Shown: positions 1 through 8,796 of the stretch, piece after piece
Layout of the letters: each line of letters opens with the position of its first letter
Position numbering within the stretch: position 1 is the first letter of the stretch
NCBI GenBank assembly: GCA_965199555.1
Contig: CBDASJ010000006.1
Span: 744,001-808,000 of the forward strand
From: LMUY01 sp965199555
GTDB lineage: Bacteria; Pseudomonadota; Alphaproteobacteria; Acetobacterales; Acetobacteraceae
Direction of reading: 5' to 3'
DNA length: 64,000 nucleotides
Translations under genes and position numbers: made by a program
The notes under the pieces: generated by a model
What the model saw: the letters and a program-made list of their open reading frames with translations, nothing else
Databases searched by the model: none
Told to the model about the DNA's origin: nothing

Positions 1-2
1 CG

Positions 3-482
3 ATCGGCTGGCCGGCGGCGCGCCTGCGCGTGGGCCGGTCCACCGCGATGCCGCCCAGCCACCTGCTGCGGCAGGTGTTCGACAAATGCCGCGACTTCGA
101 CGACGCGCTTGCCACCATTCGCCGGACCAGGCTGTGCATCCCGGCGATCTTCACCCTCGCCGGCCCGCTGGCCGGGCAGACGGTGGTGGTGGAGCGCACG
201 GCCACCCGAAGCTTCCAACCCGCCGAGCCCGTGGCAGCCAACCATTGGGCCAGCAAGCCCGGCCCGGCTGGCCGGCCGCGGCACCCCAGCAGCCCGGCCC
301 GGCGGACGGCGATGTGCGGCCTGCTCGCCAGCTTGCCCGGCTGGTCGCTCGACTGGCTGGAACCGCCGATGCTGCAGGCCGACACCCGGCTGGTGCTGAT
401 GGCCAACCCCGCGACCGGGCGCATGCTGTTGCAGGGCTGGGAACGCTCCGGCCCGGCCACGACGGTGCTGCGGGTGGGGTGA
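3..482 (+). CDS. C45-type acyltransferase/linear amide hydrolase, 3' part
   Basis: The frame is open from the left edge of the window and stops with TGA at 480-482, so only the C-terminal ~159 residues are seen. The segment PSHLLRQVFDKCRDFDDAL followed by VPAIFTLAG and VVVERT resembles the C-terminal half of the C45 family (acyl-CoA:6-aminopenicillanate acyltransferase-like, autoproteolytic Ntn hydrolases). That family usually carries an ANHW-type segment, seen here as AANHWAS. The catalytic N-terminal Cys of the processed beta chain would lie upstream of the window and cannot be checked. Substrate is unknown. Family assignment is by pattern only; the coding frame is well supported by codon usage. 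Confidence 0.55.
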   Translation: MGWPAARLRVGRSTAMPPSHLLRQVFDKCRDFDDALATIRRTRLCIPAIFTLAGPLAGQTVVVERTATRSFQPAEPVAANHWASKPGPAGRPRHPSSPARRTAMCGLLASLPGWSLDWLEPPMLQADTRLVLMANPATGRMLLQGWERSGPATTVLRVG

Positions 483-572
483 CCGGTCCTGGATCGCCCT
501 ATCCTCCGGAAGGCCGCGTTGCTATCGGCGGTGCCGCCACGCTATGACCCCGCCGCGCCCCAAGGATCGACC

Positions 573-1043
573 ATGACCACCGTGCTGCTCGTCATCCACC
601 TGTTTGTCACGCTGGCCCTGATCGGCGTGGTGCTGATCCAGCGCAGCGAGGGTGGCGGCCTGGGGGTGGGCACGTCGCAGGGCATGGGGTCGTTCATGTC
701 GGGGCGGGGCACGGCCAATCTGCTGACCCGCACCACGGCGATCCTGGGCACCGCGTTCTTCGTGCTGTCGCTGGGATTGGCGCTGTTGAACCGCGGCACC
801 ACGGTCGGCAACGGCAGCTCCATCCTGGACGTGCCGCCGCCGCGCCCCACACCAGCGGCAACGGCGCCTGCGACGCCTACGCCTGCGACGCCCGCGCCCG
901 CGCCTGCGACACCTACGCCTCCGACGTCCGCGCCCGTGACGCCGGCGCCAGCACCCGCCGCGCCGCCCCCGGCTCCGGCCGCCCCTGCGGCCACGCCGCA
1001 GCCCGCCCCTGCGACACCTGCGCCGAATACCGACAAGCCCTGA
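573..1043 (+). CDS. secG: Preprotein translocase subunit SecG
   Basis: SecG is the small inner-membrane subunit that speeds protein export through SecYEG. The 156-aa product has two hydrophobic segments (about residues 3-23 and 50-72) separated by the family loop, seen here as IQRSEGGGLG and MGSFMSGRGTANLLTRTTAILG. The start chosen is the ATG at 573, with AAGGA 6-10 nt upstream at 562-566; a longer frame open to 519 has no support. The last ~75 residues are an unusual Pro/Ala/Thr tail made of PATP/TPAPA repeats, encoded by imperfect tandem GCGCCTGCGAC-like repeats at about 840-1030. SecG proteins are normally about 75-120 aa, so this tail is an extension. It lies upstream of pyrG, the order common in alphaproteobacteria. 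Confidence 0.93.
   Translation: MTTVLLVIHLFVTLALIGVVLIQRSEGGGLGVGTSQGMGSFMSGRGTANLLTRTTAILGTAFFVLSLGLALLNRGTTVGNGSSILDVPPPRPTPAATAPATPTPATPAPAPATPTPPTSAPVTPAPAPAAPPPAPAAPAATPQPAPATPAPNTDKP
840..1030 (+). repeat. Degenerate tandem repeat coding the SecG Pro/Ala/Thr tail
   Basis: The 3' part of secG is built of imperfect short repeats (variants of GCGCCTGCGACGCCTACG) that encode PATPTPATPAPA-like sequence. Such tracts expand and contract easily. The complementary strand gives a long open frame rich in Ala/Gly/Val, which is a by-product. Confidence 0.6.
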
Positions 1044-1091
1044 CACGGACCGGCTTCACGCCGGCCGGTTTGCCGGATATGAGGGCCGCCC

Positions 1092-2741
1092 ATGACGCGG
1101 TTCGTATTCATCACCGGCGGCGTGGTTTCCTCCCTGGGCAAGGGCGTCGCGGCCGCCGCGCTCGGCACGCTGCTGCAAGCCCGCGGCTATTCCGTGCGGC
1201 TGCGCAAGCTCGACCCCTACCTCAACGTCGACCCGGGCACGATGAGCCCGTACCAGCACGGCGAGGTGTTCGTCACCGATGACGGGGCGGAAACCGACCT
1301 CGACCTCGGCCACTACGAGCGGTTCACCGGTGTGCACGCCACCCGCAGCGACAACGCCACCACCGGGCGCATCTATTCGGAGGTGATCGCCAAGGAGCGG
1401 CGCGGCGAATACCTCGGCGCCACCGTCCAGGTGATCCCGCACATCACGGACGCGATCAAGGACATGGTGGTCCGCGACCTGCACGACGAGAACGGGGCGG
1501 AGCTGGACTTCGCCCTGATCGAGATCGGCGGCACCGTCGGCGACATCGAAAGCCTGCCGTTCCTGGAAGCCATCCGCCAGTTGGGCAACGAGCTGGGTCC
1601 GGAACAGACCATGTTCGTGCACCTCACGCTGGTGCCCTACATCCCTTCCGCCGGGGAGCTGAAGACCAAGCCGACGCAGCACTCCGTCAAGGAGCTGCAG
1701 AACGTCGGCATTCAGCCGCAGATGCTGCTGTGCCGTTGCGACCGCCCGATCCCGGAAGCGGAGCGACGCAAGATCGCATCCTTCTGCAACGTCCGGGTGG
1801 AGGCGGTGGTCGCGGCGCTGGACGCGGACACGATCTACGCGGTGCCCAACGCGTACCATCGCGAAGGGCTGGACGGCGAGGTGCTGCGCCATTTCAACCT
1901 GCCGCGGTCCGACGTCACGCCGGACCTGACGCGGTGGCAGCGCATCGTGGACGTGGTGCGCGGGCCGGAAGGCGACGTGCGCATCGCGGTGGTGGGCAAA
2001 TACACCAACCTGCTCGACAGCTATAAGTCGCTGAACGAGGCGCTGACCCATGGCGGCATCGCCAACGGCGTGCGCGTCCACCTGGACTGGGTCGACAGCC
2101 AGGTGTTCGAGCAGCCGCACACCATCGCCCGTCTGGAAGGGGTGCACGGCATCCTGGTGCCCGGCGGGTTTGGGGAACGCGGCACGGAAGGCAAGATCGA
2201 GGCGGTGCGGTTCGCCCGGGAGCACAAGGTGCCGTTCCTGGGCATCTGCTTCGGCATGCAGATGGCGGTGATCGAGGCCGCCCGGCACCTGGCCGGCCTG
2301 CCCCGCGCCTCCTCCACCGAGTTCGGGCCGTGCGATGAGCCGGTGGTCGGTCTGCTGACCGAATGGGCGCGCGGCAACGAGCGCGAACGTCGGCAAGAAG
2401 GCGGCGACCTCGGCGGCACGATGCGTCTGGGCGCCTACCCGGCGATGCTGGCAGAAGGCACGCTGGTGCGGCGCGTGTATGGCGACGCCGCGGAGATCAG
2501 CGAGCGCCACCGGCACCGCTTCGAAGTCAACGTCCATTACCGCGACCGGCTGGAAGCGGCCGGGCTGCGGTTCAGCGGCATGTCGCCCGACGGCATCCTG
2601 CCCGAAACGGTGGAACTGCCGGCCCACCCCTGGTTCGTCGGCGTCCAGTACCACCCGGAACTGAAAAGCAAGCCGCTGGACCCCCACCCGCTGTTCCGCG
2701 GCTTCATCGCCGCGGCCGTCAAGCAGGCGCGGTTGGTTTGA
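1092..2741 (+). CDS. pyrG: CTP synthase
   Basis: CTP synthase makes CTP from UTP, ATP and glutamine, the last step of pyrimidine nucleotide synthesis, in the cytoplasm. The 549-aa length is normal. The N-terminal synthase domain (about 1-270) begins with the P-loop-like GGVVSSLGKG at residues 9-18 and carries DPYLNVDPGTMSP. The C-terminal class I glutamine amidotransferase domain (about 290-545) has the nucleophile Cys386 in GICFGMQ and the His-Glu pair in QYHPELKSKP near the end. It starts 48 nt after secG and probably shares its transcript. A paired palindromic repeat follows before kdsA. Confidence 0.98.
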   Translation: MTRFVFITGGVVSSLGKGVAAAALGTLLQARGYSVRLRKLDPYLNVDPGTMSPYQHGEVFVTDDGAETDLDLGHYERFTGVHATRSDNATTGRIYSEVIAKERRGEYLGATVQVIPHITDAIKDMVVRDLHDENGAELDFALIEIGGTVGDIESLPFLEAIRQLGNELGPEQTMFVHLTLVPYIPSAGELKTKPTQHSVKELQNVGIQPQMLLCRCDRPIPEAERRKIASFCNVRVEAVVAALDADTIYAVPNAYHREGLDGEVLRHFNLPRSDVTPDLTRWQRIVDVVRGPEGDVRIAVVGKYTNLLDSYKSLNEALTHGGIANGVRVHLDWVDSQVFEQPHTIARLEGVHGILVPGGFGERGTEGKIEAVRFAREHKVPFLGICFGMQMAVIEAARHLAGLPRASSTEFGPCDEPVVGLLTEWARGNERERRQEGGDLGGTMRLGAYPAMLAEGTLVRRVYGDAAEISERHRHRFEVNVHYRDRLEAAGLRFSGMSPDGILPETVELPAHPWFVGVQYHPELKSKPLDPHPLFRGFIAAAVKQARLV

Positions 2742-2780
2742 GTCACGCGCCCTCCCCCGGCCGCATTGGGCCAAAGCACC

Positions 2781-2903
2781 CTCTCCCGCTGGCGGGAGAG
2801 GACAGGGTGAGGGTGGCCGACCGCACGGCGACCGCTCGTGCAGTTCGAATCCACACGGGCGACACCACCCTCACCCCGACCCTCTCCCGCCAGCGGGAGA
2901 GGG
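2781..2903. repeat. Inverted pair of palindromic intergenic repeats (pair 1)
   Basis: Two copies of one palindrome lie in the pyrG-kdsA gap. Copy A is at 2781-2800 (CTCTCCCGC, TG, GCGGGAGAG). Copy B is at 2880-2903 (CCCTCTCCCGC, CA, GCGGGAGAGGG). Each is flanked on the inner side by an AGGGTGAGGGTGG-like arm, so B is the reverse complement of A over about 38 bp and the pair forms one large inverted repeat around a spacer of roughly 40 bp. The same arrangement recurs at 16620-16747 and 18049-18215, with a single copy at 38965-38990. Either half could fold as an RNA hairpin; there is no T run that would mark a simple terminator. Confidence 0.85.
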
Positions 2904-2970
2904 AGATTCGTCGAAGGCGGTGCCGCTGCCGCTCTTTGGGTAAAGGCGCCACCCACAACACGGACGCCCC

Positions 2971-3795
2971 ATGCCCGACGTAACCATCCGCGACATCACG
3001 GTCGGCAACGCCCGCCCGTTCACCCTGATCGCCGGTCCCTGTCAGATCGAGAGCCAAGCCCACGCCTTCGAAATGGCCGACGCGCTTAGCACCCTGGCGC
3101 GGCAATGCGGCGTGGCGCTGATCTACAAAAGCAGCTTCGACAAGGCCAACCGCACCAGCGCCACCGCGGCGCGCGGCATCGGGCTCACCCAGGGGCTCGC
3201 CATCCTGGCCGCCGTGCGCGAGCGCTTCGGCATCCCCGTGCTGACCGACGTGCACGATGCCGGCCAGTGCAAGGCCGCCGCGGCGGCGGTGGACGTGCTG
3301 CAAATCCCCGCCTTCCTGTGCCGTCAAACCGATTTGCTGATCGCCGCCGGGGAGACCGGCGCGGCCGTGAACGTGAAGAAGGGCCAGTTCCTCGCCCCAT
3401 GGGACATGGCGAACGTCGCCGCCAAGATCGCGGCCACGGGCAACCAGCGCATCCTGCTGACAGAGCGCGGCGCCTCCTTCGGCTACAACACACTGGTATC
3501 GGACATGCGGTCGCTGCCGATCATGGCCGCCACCGGCTACCCGGTGGTGTTCGACGCCACCCATTCCGTGCAGCAGCCGGGCGGCCAAGGTACCAGCAGC
3601 GGCGGCCAGCGCGAGTTCGCCCCCGTGCTGGCCCGGGCCGCGCTGGCAGTCGGTGTCGCGGCCGTGTTCATCGAGTGCCACGGGGACCCGGACCACGCCC
3701 CGTCCGACGGCCCCACCATGATCCCGCTGCGGGACATGCCGGCGCTGCTCGCCCGGCTGAAAGCGTATGACGCGCTGACCAAGGGGTCGGTGTAA
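2971..3795 (+). CDS. kdsA: 3-deoxy-8-phosphooctulonate synthase (KDO-8-P synthase)
   Basis: KdsA condenses phosphoenolpyruvate and arabinose-5-phosphate to KDO-8-phosphate for the lipid A core. The 274-aa protein shows IAGPCQIES near residue 20, YKSSFDKANRTS near 52, VLTDVHDAGQC near 90, FLCRQTDLL near 112 and VKKGQFLAPWDM near 130, the family landmarks of the DAHP-synthase-like barrel. It follows pyrG after the repeat pair. In many alphaproteobacteria eno comes next; here it does not. Confidence 0.97.
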   Translation: MPDVTIRDITVGNARPFTLIAGPCQIESQAHAFEMADALSTLARQCGVALIYKSSFDKANRTSATAARGIGLTQGLAILAAVRERFGIPVLTDVHDAGQCKAAAAAVDVLQIPAFLCRQTDLLIAAGETGAAVNVKKGQFLAPWDMANVAAKIAATGNQRILLTERGASFGYNTLVSDMRSLPIMAATGYPVVFDATHSVQQPGGQGTSSGGQREFAPVLARAALAVGVAAVFIECHGDPDHAPSDGPTMIPLRDMPALLARLKAYDALTKGSV

Positions 3796-3824
3796 CATCA
3801 GCGGCCTTTGAGGCCGACCGTCCG

Positions 3825-3844
3825 TGGTGGGCTGAAGCCCACCG
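3825..3844 (+). terminator. Hairpin downstream of kdsA, possible terminator
   Basis: GGTGGGC at 3826-3832, loop TGAA, GCCCACC at 3837-3843 is a perfect 7-bp stem 30 nt after the kdsA stop. There is no U tract after it, so termination is only a guess. The surrounding 3796-3947 gap holds no other feature that I can see. Confidence 0.35.
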
Positions 3845-3947
3845 TGAACCGGCCAGAACCAAGGGCTGCGGTATAAAGCCACTCCGGCGTTCAGCCAGCA
3901 GCAACGGTTTCGGCGTACAGCAATCCCGGAGGAACCCCGGGAAGGCC

Positions 3948-4373
3948 ATGATTGACACGGCGAGCGCGCGCGGTCTCCGACACGAAGCATCCAGCGCCGG
4001 AACAAGCCCCGACCTGAGTCGCCTGCCCGCCTATGTCGAGCCGCCGCGCGGGCCGCCGGTGAAACCGGTCCAGCCGTCCCGCCATGCGGCGCTAGCGCTG
4101 ACCGGGACCGCTTCCGCAACCGTGTTGTTGTTCGGCTGGTACGTGTACGCCGATGCCCCGGCCGCATCCATGGCCATGCCGCCGCCGCCGCCAGCGCTGC
4201 CAGCCCCCGTCTCGCCCCGCGACGTTCCGCTACCCGACGGCGCCCAATACCCGGCATCGCCAGTGCCCGTCATGCCGACGCCGGCGGGGCACCCGGTCCG
4301 GCTGCCGCATCCCGCGGCCAAGCCCGCCGGCCTCGGCCGCCCCTTGGTCCGGAGCGGCAACCGGCCGGGCTAG
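3948..4373 (+). CDS. Small proline-rich single-pass membrane protein, unknown function
   Basis: This frame encodes 141 aa. A polar N-terminus (about 1-44) is followed by one hydrophobic segment (about 45-67, ALALTGTASATVLLFGWYVY) and then a Pro/Ala-rich tail (PPPPPALPAPV and similar). GGAGG at about 3930-3934 lies 14 nt upstream of the ATG. I do not recognise a family. A second small protein of the same build lies at 11629-12096. It ends 4 bp inside the tail-to-tail overlap with pntB on the other strand. Proline-rich frames in GC-rich DNA can be spurious; the plausible membrane segment and ribosome site are the support. Confidence 0.5.
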   Translation: MIDTASARGLRHEASSAGTSPDLSRLPAYVEPPRGPPVKPVQPSRHAALALTGTASATVLLFGWYVYADAPAASMAMPPPPPALPAPVSPRDVPLPDGAQYPASPVPVMPTPAGHPVRLPHPAAKPAGLGRPLVRSGNRPG

Positions 4374-5776
4374 TGCCCAAGCGCCTGGACGATTTCCTCC
4401 GTCATCTTCTTCGCGTCGGCGAAAAGCATCATCGTGTTGGGACGGAAGAACAGCTCGTTCTCCACGCCCGCGTAGCCGGACGCCATGGAGCGCTTGATGA
4501 ACAGCACGGTGGCCGCCTTTTCCACTTCCAGGATCGGCATGCCGTAGATGGCGGAGGTTTTGTCCGTCTTAGCTGCCGGGTTCGTCACGTCGTTGGCGCC
4601 GATCACGTAGACGACGTCCGCGGTGGCGAAGTCGTTGTTGATCTCCTCCAACTCGAACACGTCGTCATACGGCACGTTCGCTTCGGCCAGGAGCACGTTC
4701 ATGTGGCCCGGCATGCGGCCGGCGACGGGGTGGATGGCGTATTTCACCGTCACCCCCTCCTCCTTCAGCAGGTCCGCCATCTCGCGCAGGGCGTGCTGCG
4801 CTTGCGCCACGGCCATGCCGTAGCCCGGTACGATGATCACCTTGGACGCGTTCTTCATGATGAACGCCGCGTCGTCCGCGTTGCCGGACTTCACCGGACG
4901 CTGCTCGCCACCGGCCGGACCCGCCGCCGCGCCGCCGCTTTCCGTACCGAATCCGCCCAACAGCACGTTGAAGATCGAGCGGTTCATGCCCTTGCACATG
5001 ATGTAGGACAGGATCGCGCCCGACGCGCCCACCAGCGCCCCGGTGATGATCAGCGCCAGGTTCTGGATGGTGAAGCCGATGCCGCAGGCCGCCCAGCCGG
5101 AATAGCTGTTGAGCATGGACACGACGACCGGCATGTCGGCGCCGCCGATCGGGATGATCAGCAGGAAGCCAAGCGCCAGCGCCACCAGCGCGATCAGCCA
5201 GAACACGGCCTGGCTAGCGGTCAGGCAGAACACGATCACCAGCAGCACCAGCAGCACGCCCAGCGCCGCGTTCAACGGGTGCTGGTACTTGAAGGTGATC
5301 GGCGTCCCCTTCATCAGCGCCTGCAACTTGGCGAACGCGATCAGCGAGCCGGTGAACGTCACGGCGCCGATGGCCAAGCCGATCGACATTTCCACCAGGC
5401 TTTGCCCGTGGATATGCCCCGGCACGCCGATGCCGAACGCCGCCGGGGCGTTCAGCGCCGCCGCGGCCACGAACACTGCGGCCAGGCCGACCAGGGAGTG
5501 GAACGCCGCCACCAGTTGCGGCAACGCCGTCATCTGGATGCGGCGGGACACGGTCACGCCGATGCCGCCGCCAATGGCGATCGCCACGATGATCAGCACG
5601 TAGCCGCTGCCGGACATGCCGCTGCGCGCCAGCGTCGCCAGGATGGCGATGGTCATGCCGACCATGCCGAACATGTTGCCTTGCCGGGCGCTGGTCGGGC
5701 TGGACAGGCCGCGCAGCGCCAGCACGAACAGCACGCCGGCGATAAGGTAAAGGAACGCGGTCAGGCTGGGGGACAT
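4370..5776 (-). CDS. pntB: NAD(P) transhydrogenase subunit beta
   Basis: PntB is the membrane and NADP(H)-binding subunit of the proton-translocating transhydrogenase, which uses the proton gradient to move hydride from NADH to NADP+. The 468-aa protein has about eight or nine hydrophobic segments in residues 1-260, then the soluble domain III with GYGMAVAQAQHALREM (NADP-binding loop), HPVAGRMPGHMNVLLAEA and GANDVTNPAAKTDKTSAIYG. It starts 10 nt after pntA2 and is the last gene of the pntA1-pntA2-pntB operon. Confidence 0.97.
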   Translation of the reverse strand: MSPSLTAFLYLIAGVLFVLALRGLSSPTSARQGNMFGMVGMTIAILATLARSGMSGSGYVLIIVAIAIGGGIGVTVSRRIQMTALPQLVAAFHSLVGLAAVFVAAAALNAPAAFGIGVPGHIHGQSLVEMSIGLAIGAVTFTGSLIAFAKLQALMKGTPITFKYQHPLNAALGVLLVLLVIVFCLTASQAVFWLIALVALALGFLLIIPIGGADMPVVVSMLNSYSGWAACGIGFTIQNLALIITGALVGASGAILSYIMCKGMNRSIFNVLLGGFGTESGGAAAGPAGGEQRPVKSGNADDAAFIMKNASKVIIVPGYGMAVAQAQHALREMADLLKEEGVTVKYAIHPVAGRMPGHMNVLLAEANVPYDDVFELEEINNDFATADVVYVIGANDVTNPAAKTDKTSAIYGMPILEVEKAATVLFIKRSMASGYAGVENELFFRPNTMMLFADAKKMTEEIVQALGH

Positions 5777-5786
5777 CGCGAACGCC

Positions 5787-6203
5787 CTACTTCTTGGCCG
5801 GCGTGCGCGGCTTGAACATGCCCAGCATGCGCTGCGTCACGGTGAAGCCGCCGAAGATGTTCACGCTGGCCAGCAGCACCGCCAGGAAGCCGAAGATCTG
5901 CGCCACCACGCTGTCGCCCAGACCGGTGGCCAGCATGGCGCCCACCACGATCACGGAGGAAATGGCGTTGGTCACGCCCATCAGCGGGGAATGCAGCGCC
6001 GGCGTCACGTTCCACACGACGTAATAGCCGACGAAGCAGGCCATCATGAACACGGCGAACAGGAACACGAACGGCTCCACCGCGGCGCCCACCGGCGCGA
6101 TCGCCGCACCGGCGCCATCCGCCATGCTGCGGAGGTGCACGGCGAGTTCGGCCGCCTGCTGCGAAATGCTGTTGGCCTGGTCGGCCAGGGCGTTCGGGTT
6201 CAT
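5787..6203 (-). CDS. pntA2: NAD(P) transhydrogenase subunit alpha part 2 (membrane)
   Basis: This 138-aa protein is the membrane part of the alpha subunit, separate from the NAD-binding part as in Rhodospirillum-type three-gene transhydrogenases. Three to four hydrophobic helices are visible (PFVFLFAVFMMACFVGYYVV; ISSVIVVGAMLATG; IFGFLAVLLASVNIFGGF), with the family segment VTPALHSPLMGVTNAIS between the first two. Its ATG at 6201-6203 overlaps the pntA1 stop by 4 bp (ATGA), which implies translational coupling. Confidence 0.95.
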   Translation of the reverse strand: MNPNALADQANSISQQAAELAVHLRSMADGAGAAIAPVGAAVEPFVFLFAVFMMACFVGYYVVWNVTPALHSPLMGVTNAISSVIVVGAMLATGLGDSVVAQIFGFLAVLLASVNIFGGFTVTQRMLGMFKPRTPAKK

Positions 6204-7354
6204 GCGGCGGCTCCGGACGGGGTTGCGGCGGGCTTGTAACGCTCGTGCACCACGGCGCCGCCACGGGTCAGCATCGTGCCGGCGATGATGGCGTCGTCCT
6301 CCGGCAGCTTGGGGGCCTTGGCGTCCTTGTCCCAGAACGTCGTGAGGAAGGTCAGCAGGTTGCGGGCATACAGGCTGCTGGCGGCGACCGGGATGCGGCC
6401 GGGCCAGTTGCGCCAGCCCAGCACCTTCACGCCGTTGGGCGTGACGGTCAGCTCGCCCGGCACAGTGGCGGCGCAGTTGCCGCCCGCATCGGCGGCGAGG
6501 TCGACCACGACGCTGCCCGCCTTCATGCCGGCCACCATCTCCGCCGTGACGATCACCGGCGCCTTGCCGCCCGCGACCAGCGCGGTGCAGATCACCAGGT
6601 CGTTCTTGGCGACCGTCACCTTCATCAGTTCGGATTGCTTGGCGCGGAATGCGTCGCTCATGGTCCGGGCATAGGCGCCGGTCTGCCCGGCGGTTTCCTC
6701 GTCCTCCACGCCCACGAAGGCGGCGCCCAACGACTTGATCTCCTCCTTGGCGGCCGGGCGCACGTCCGTCGCCGACACGATGGCGCCCAGGCGCCGGGCG
6801 GTGGCGATGGCCTGCAACCCAGCCACACCGGCGCCGACCACAAACACCCGCGCCGGCGGCACGGTGCCGGCGGCGGTCATCATCATGGCGAAGCCGCGGT
6901 CGAACGCGCCGGCACCCTCGATCACCGCGCGGTAGCCGGCCAGGTTGGCCTGGGACGACAGCACGTCCATCGATTGTGCGCGGGTGATGCGCGGCAGCAA
7001 TTCCATGGCCGCCACGTCGATGCCGGCTTGGGCCAGGCCGGACGCCAGGGCCGGATCGGCCCCCGCATTGGCCACGCACACCAGCAACAGGCCCCGCGCC
7101 ATGTGCGCGCGAACCGCCGGCTCCGGCACCTGGACGGCGAACGCAATGCCGGCCCCGTTCAGCGCGGCCGCGGCATCGGCCGCGATCTCCGCCCCCGCCG
7201 CCGCGAACTCGTCGTCCGCGATGGAGGCGTGCGCCCCGGCACCGGACTGCACGGCCACCGTCATGCCCAGCGCGATCAGCTTCTTGACCGTGTCGGCCGT
7301 CGCGGCAACGCGGGTTTCCGCCGCGGCCGTCTCCTTCAGCACCGCCAGGCGCAT
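6200..7354 (-). CDS. pntA1: NAD(P) transhydrogenase subunit alpha part 1 (NAD-binding)
   Basis: This 384-aa soluble protein is domain I of transhydrogenase, related to alanine dehydrogenase. It opens with MRLAVLKETAAAETRVAATA and has the Rossmann glycine motif VFVVGAGVAGLQAIATARRLGA near residue 170, then SLGAAFVGVEDEETAGQTGAYAR (mobile loop region) and VITAEMVAGMKAGSVVVDLA-type sequence. It is the first gene of the pnt operon. The 92-bp gap 7355-7446 upstream contains no clear promoter to my eye. Confidence 0.96.
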   Translation of the reverse strand: MRLAVLKETAAAETRVAATADTVKKLIALGMTVAVQSGAGAHASIADDEFAAAGAEIAADAAAALNGAGIAFAVQVPEPAVRAHMARGLLLVCVANAGADPALASGLAQAGIDVAAMELLPRITRAQSMDVLSSQANLAGYRAVIEGAGAFDRGFAMMMTAAGTVPPARVFVVGAGVAGLQAIATARRLGAIVSATDVRPAAKEEIKSLGAAFVGVEDEETAGQTGAYARTMSDAFRAKQSELMKVTVAKNDLVICTALVAGGKAPVIVTAEMVAGMKAGSVVVDLAADAGGNCAATVPGELTVTPNGVKVLGWRNWPGRIPVAASSLYARNLLTFLTTFWDKDAKAPKLPEDDAIIAGTMLTRGGAVVHERYKPAATPSGAAA

Positions 7355-7446
7355 CCGTCATTCCTTACCTAGGGCGGCAACCGCCTCGTTACGCGGAAGA
7401 TGCGGGACCCAAGGAGCCGACGCAAGAGCGGCCGGCCGCCGGTGCG

Positions 7447-8796
7447 TCAGGCCGGCGGTGGGACGCCTGCTTGCGCGAGCGCCGCTGCCTGCCGGGCAGC
7501 CAGTTCGCCGGCGTTGAAGCCTTCCACCATTTCGTTGAACATGCGGGACCAGTTCAACTCCGCCTTCAAGCGCAGGAACACGCTGCCCAGCCCCACGGCG
7601 GAGCGGTCCATCAGCACGAATTCCCGCGGCGGGCGCACGCCGCCGGTGCGTTTCAGCCCGGCATGCACCTGCTCCGCCACCTGGCGGCCGTAATCCGGGC
7701 TGCCATGCTCCTGGATCAGGCGCACGCGGTCATCCAGCAGGGGCTCGTAGATGAAGCGCGCCCATTGGTTGAGGATCTCCATCTTTTCCCGGGTCAGCCC
7801 GTCGAAGCCCCATTGCTCGTACGCGTGGTGCGCGCGGTCCATGTCGTCGTCGCGGATCGATTCGTAGAGGTCGATGACGCCGCGGACGAACTTGGCGGGG
7901 AACACCCGGATGGTGCCGTAATCCAGCAGGTTCAGCCCGTTATCCGCCCGCACCTGGTAATTGCCGAGATGCGGGTCGCCGTGGATCACCCCGTAGCGAT
8001 ACAGCGGCAAATACCAGGCATGGAAGATGGCGGTCGCCAGGCGGTTGCGCTCTTCCAGCGCCATGCCCTCGTCCAAGCGGGATTGCAGCCCGCGCCCTTC
8101 CAGCCAGTCCATGGTCAGCAAGCGGCCGGTGGAATGGCTGGGCACCGGCGCCGGCACGCTGACCAACTCGTCGCCCGCCAGCATCAGCCCATACAGTCGC
8201 ATCTGCGCGGCTTCGCGGCGGTAATCCAGCTCCTCGCGCAGGCGCTCCGCCAGCTCCACATAGACGTCGTCGGTGTTGATGGTGGATTCGAAGCGCTTGT
8301 AGACCGACATGGCCAGCTTGAGCTGCTTCAGGTCGGCTTCCACCGTGCTCATCATATCTGGATATTGCAGCTTGCAGGCGACTGTGCGGCCGTCATGCAG
8401 GGTGGCGCGGTGCACCTGGCCCAGGCTTGCAGCGGCCGAAGCATCCTGGCCGAAGCTGGCGAACTTGCCTTGCCAGTCCGGCCCCAGCTCCCCGGCCATG
8501 CGGCGGCGGACGAACGCCCACCCCATCGGCGGCGCGTTGGCCTGCAACTGCGCCAACTCGGCCGCATACTCCGCCGGCAGCGCGTCCGGAATGGTGGACA
8601 GCAACTGCGCCACCTTCATCAGCGGGCCCTTCAGGCCGCCCAGGATCGCCTTCAGGTCGCCGGCATGCGCCGCCTGGTTGGTCTTGATGCCGAACACGCG
8701 CTGCCCGGCCAGCCGTGCCGCGATGCCGCCCACCGCGCCGGAGGTGCGGGCCATGCGCCGGACCTCGCCAAACAAATTGGACCGGTCCTCGCTCAC
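7447..8796 (-). CDS. AarF/UbiB-family (ABC1) atypical kinase
   Basis: UbiB/ABC1 proteins are atypical protein-kinase-like ATPases linked to ubiquinone synthesis and lipid handling. The 449-aa protein has the Ala-rich loop AAASLGQVHRA in place of a Gly-rich loop, the Lys in VACKLQYPD, the catalytic-loop segment VIHGDPHLGNYQV and the metal-binding LLDYGTIRVF (DYG for DFG). The family KxGQ motif appears as GPLMKVAQLL, with Ala for the usual Gly. The start chosen is GTG at 8794-8796, which overlaps the stop of the upstream peptidase gene in GTGA; an upstream extension in frame runs inside the peptidase gene and is not protein-like. Whether it serves quinone synthesis cannot be read from this locus. 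Confidence 0.88.
   Translation of the reverse strand: MSEDRSNLFGEVRRMARTSGAVGGIAARLAGQRVFGIKTNQAAHAGDLKAILGGLKGPLMKVAQLLSTIPDALPAEYAAELAQLQANAPPMGWAFVRRRMAGELGPDWQGKFASFGQDASAAASLGQVHRATLHDGRTVACKLQYPDMMSTVEADLKQLKLAMSVYKRFESTINTDDVYVELAERLREELDYRREAAQMRLYGLMLAGDELVSVPAPVPSHSTGRLLTMDWLEGRGLQSRLDEGMALEERNRLATAIFHAWYLPLYRYGVIHGDPHLGNYQVRADNGLNLLDYGTIRVFPAKFVRGVIDLYESIRDDDMDRAHHAYEQWGFDGLTREKMEILNQWARFIYEPLLDDRVRLIQEHGSPDYGRQVAEQVHAGLKRTGGVRPPREFVLMDRSAVGLGSVFLRLKAELNWSRMFNEMVEGFNAGELAARQAAALAQAGVPPPA

Noticed and set aside
522..1168. Minus-strand open frames over secG rich in Ala-Gly-Val or Arg repeats
   Set aside because: They are the complement of the repetitive proline-rich SecG tail and have no independent support.
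2781..2903. Palindromes considered as simple rho-independent terminators
   Set aside because: They lack a U tract, come as inverted pairs with conserved flanking arms, and lie between co-directional genes. A secondary effect on transcription remains possible.
4373..5815. A 480-codon plus-strand open frame opposite pntB
   Set aside because: Its product is His/Arg/Asp-rich with no family features, and the other strand encodes a full-length transhydrogenase subunit.
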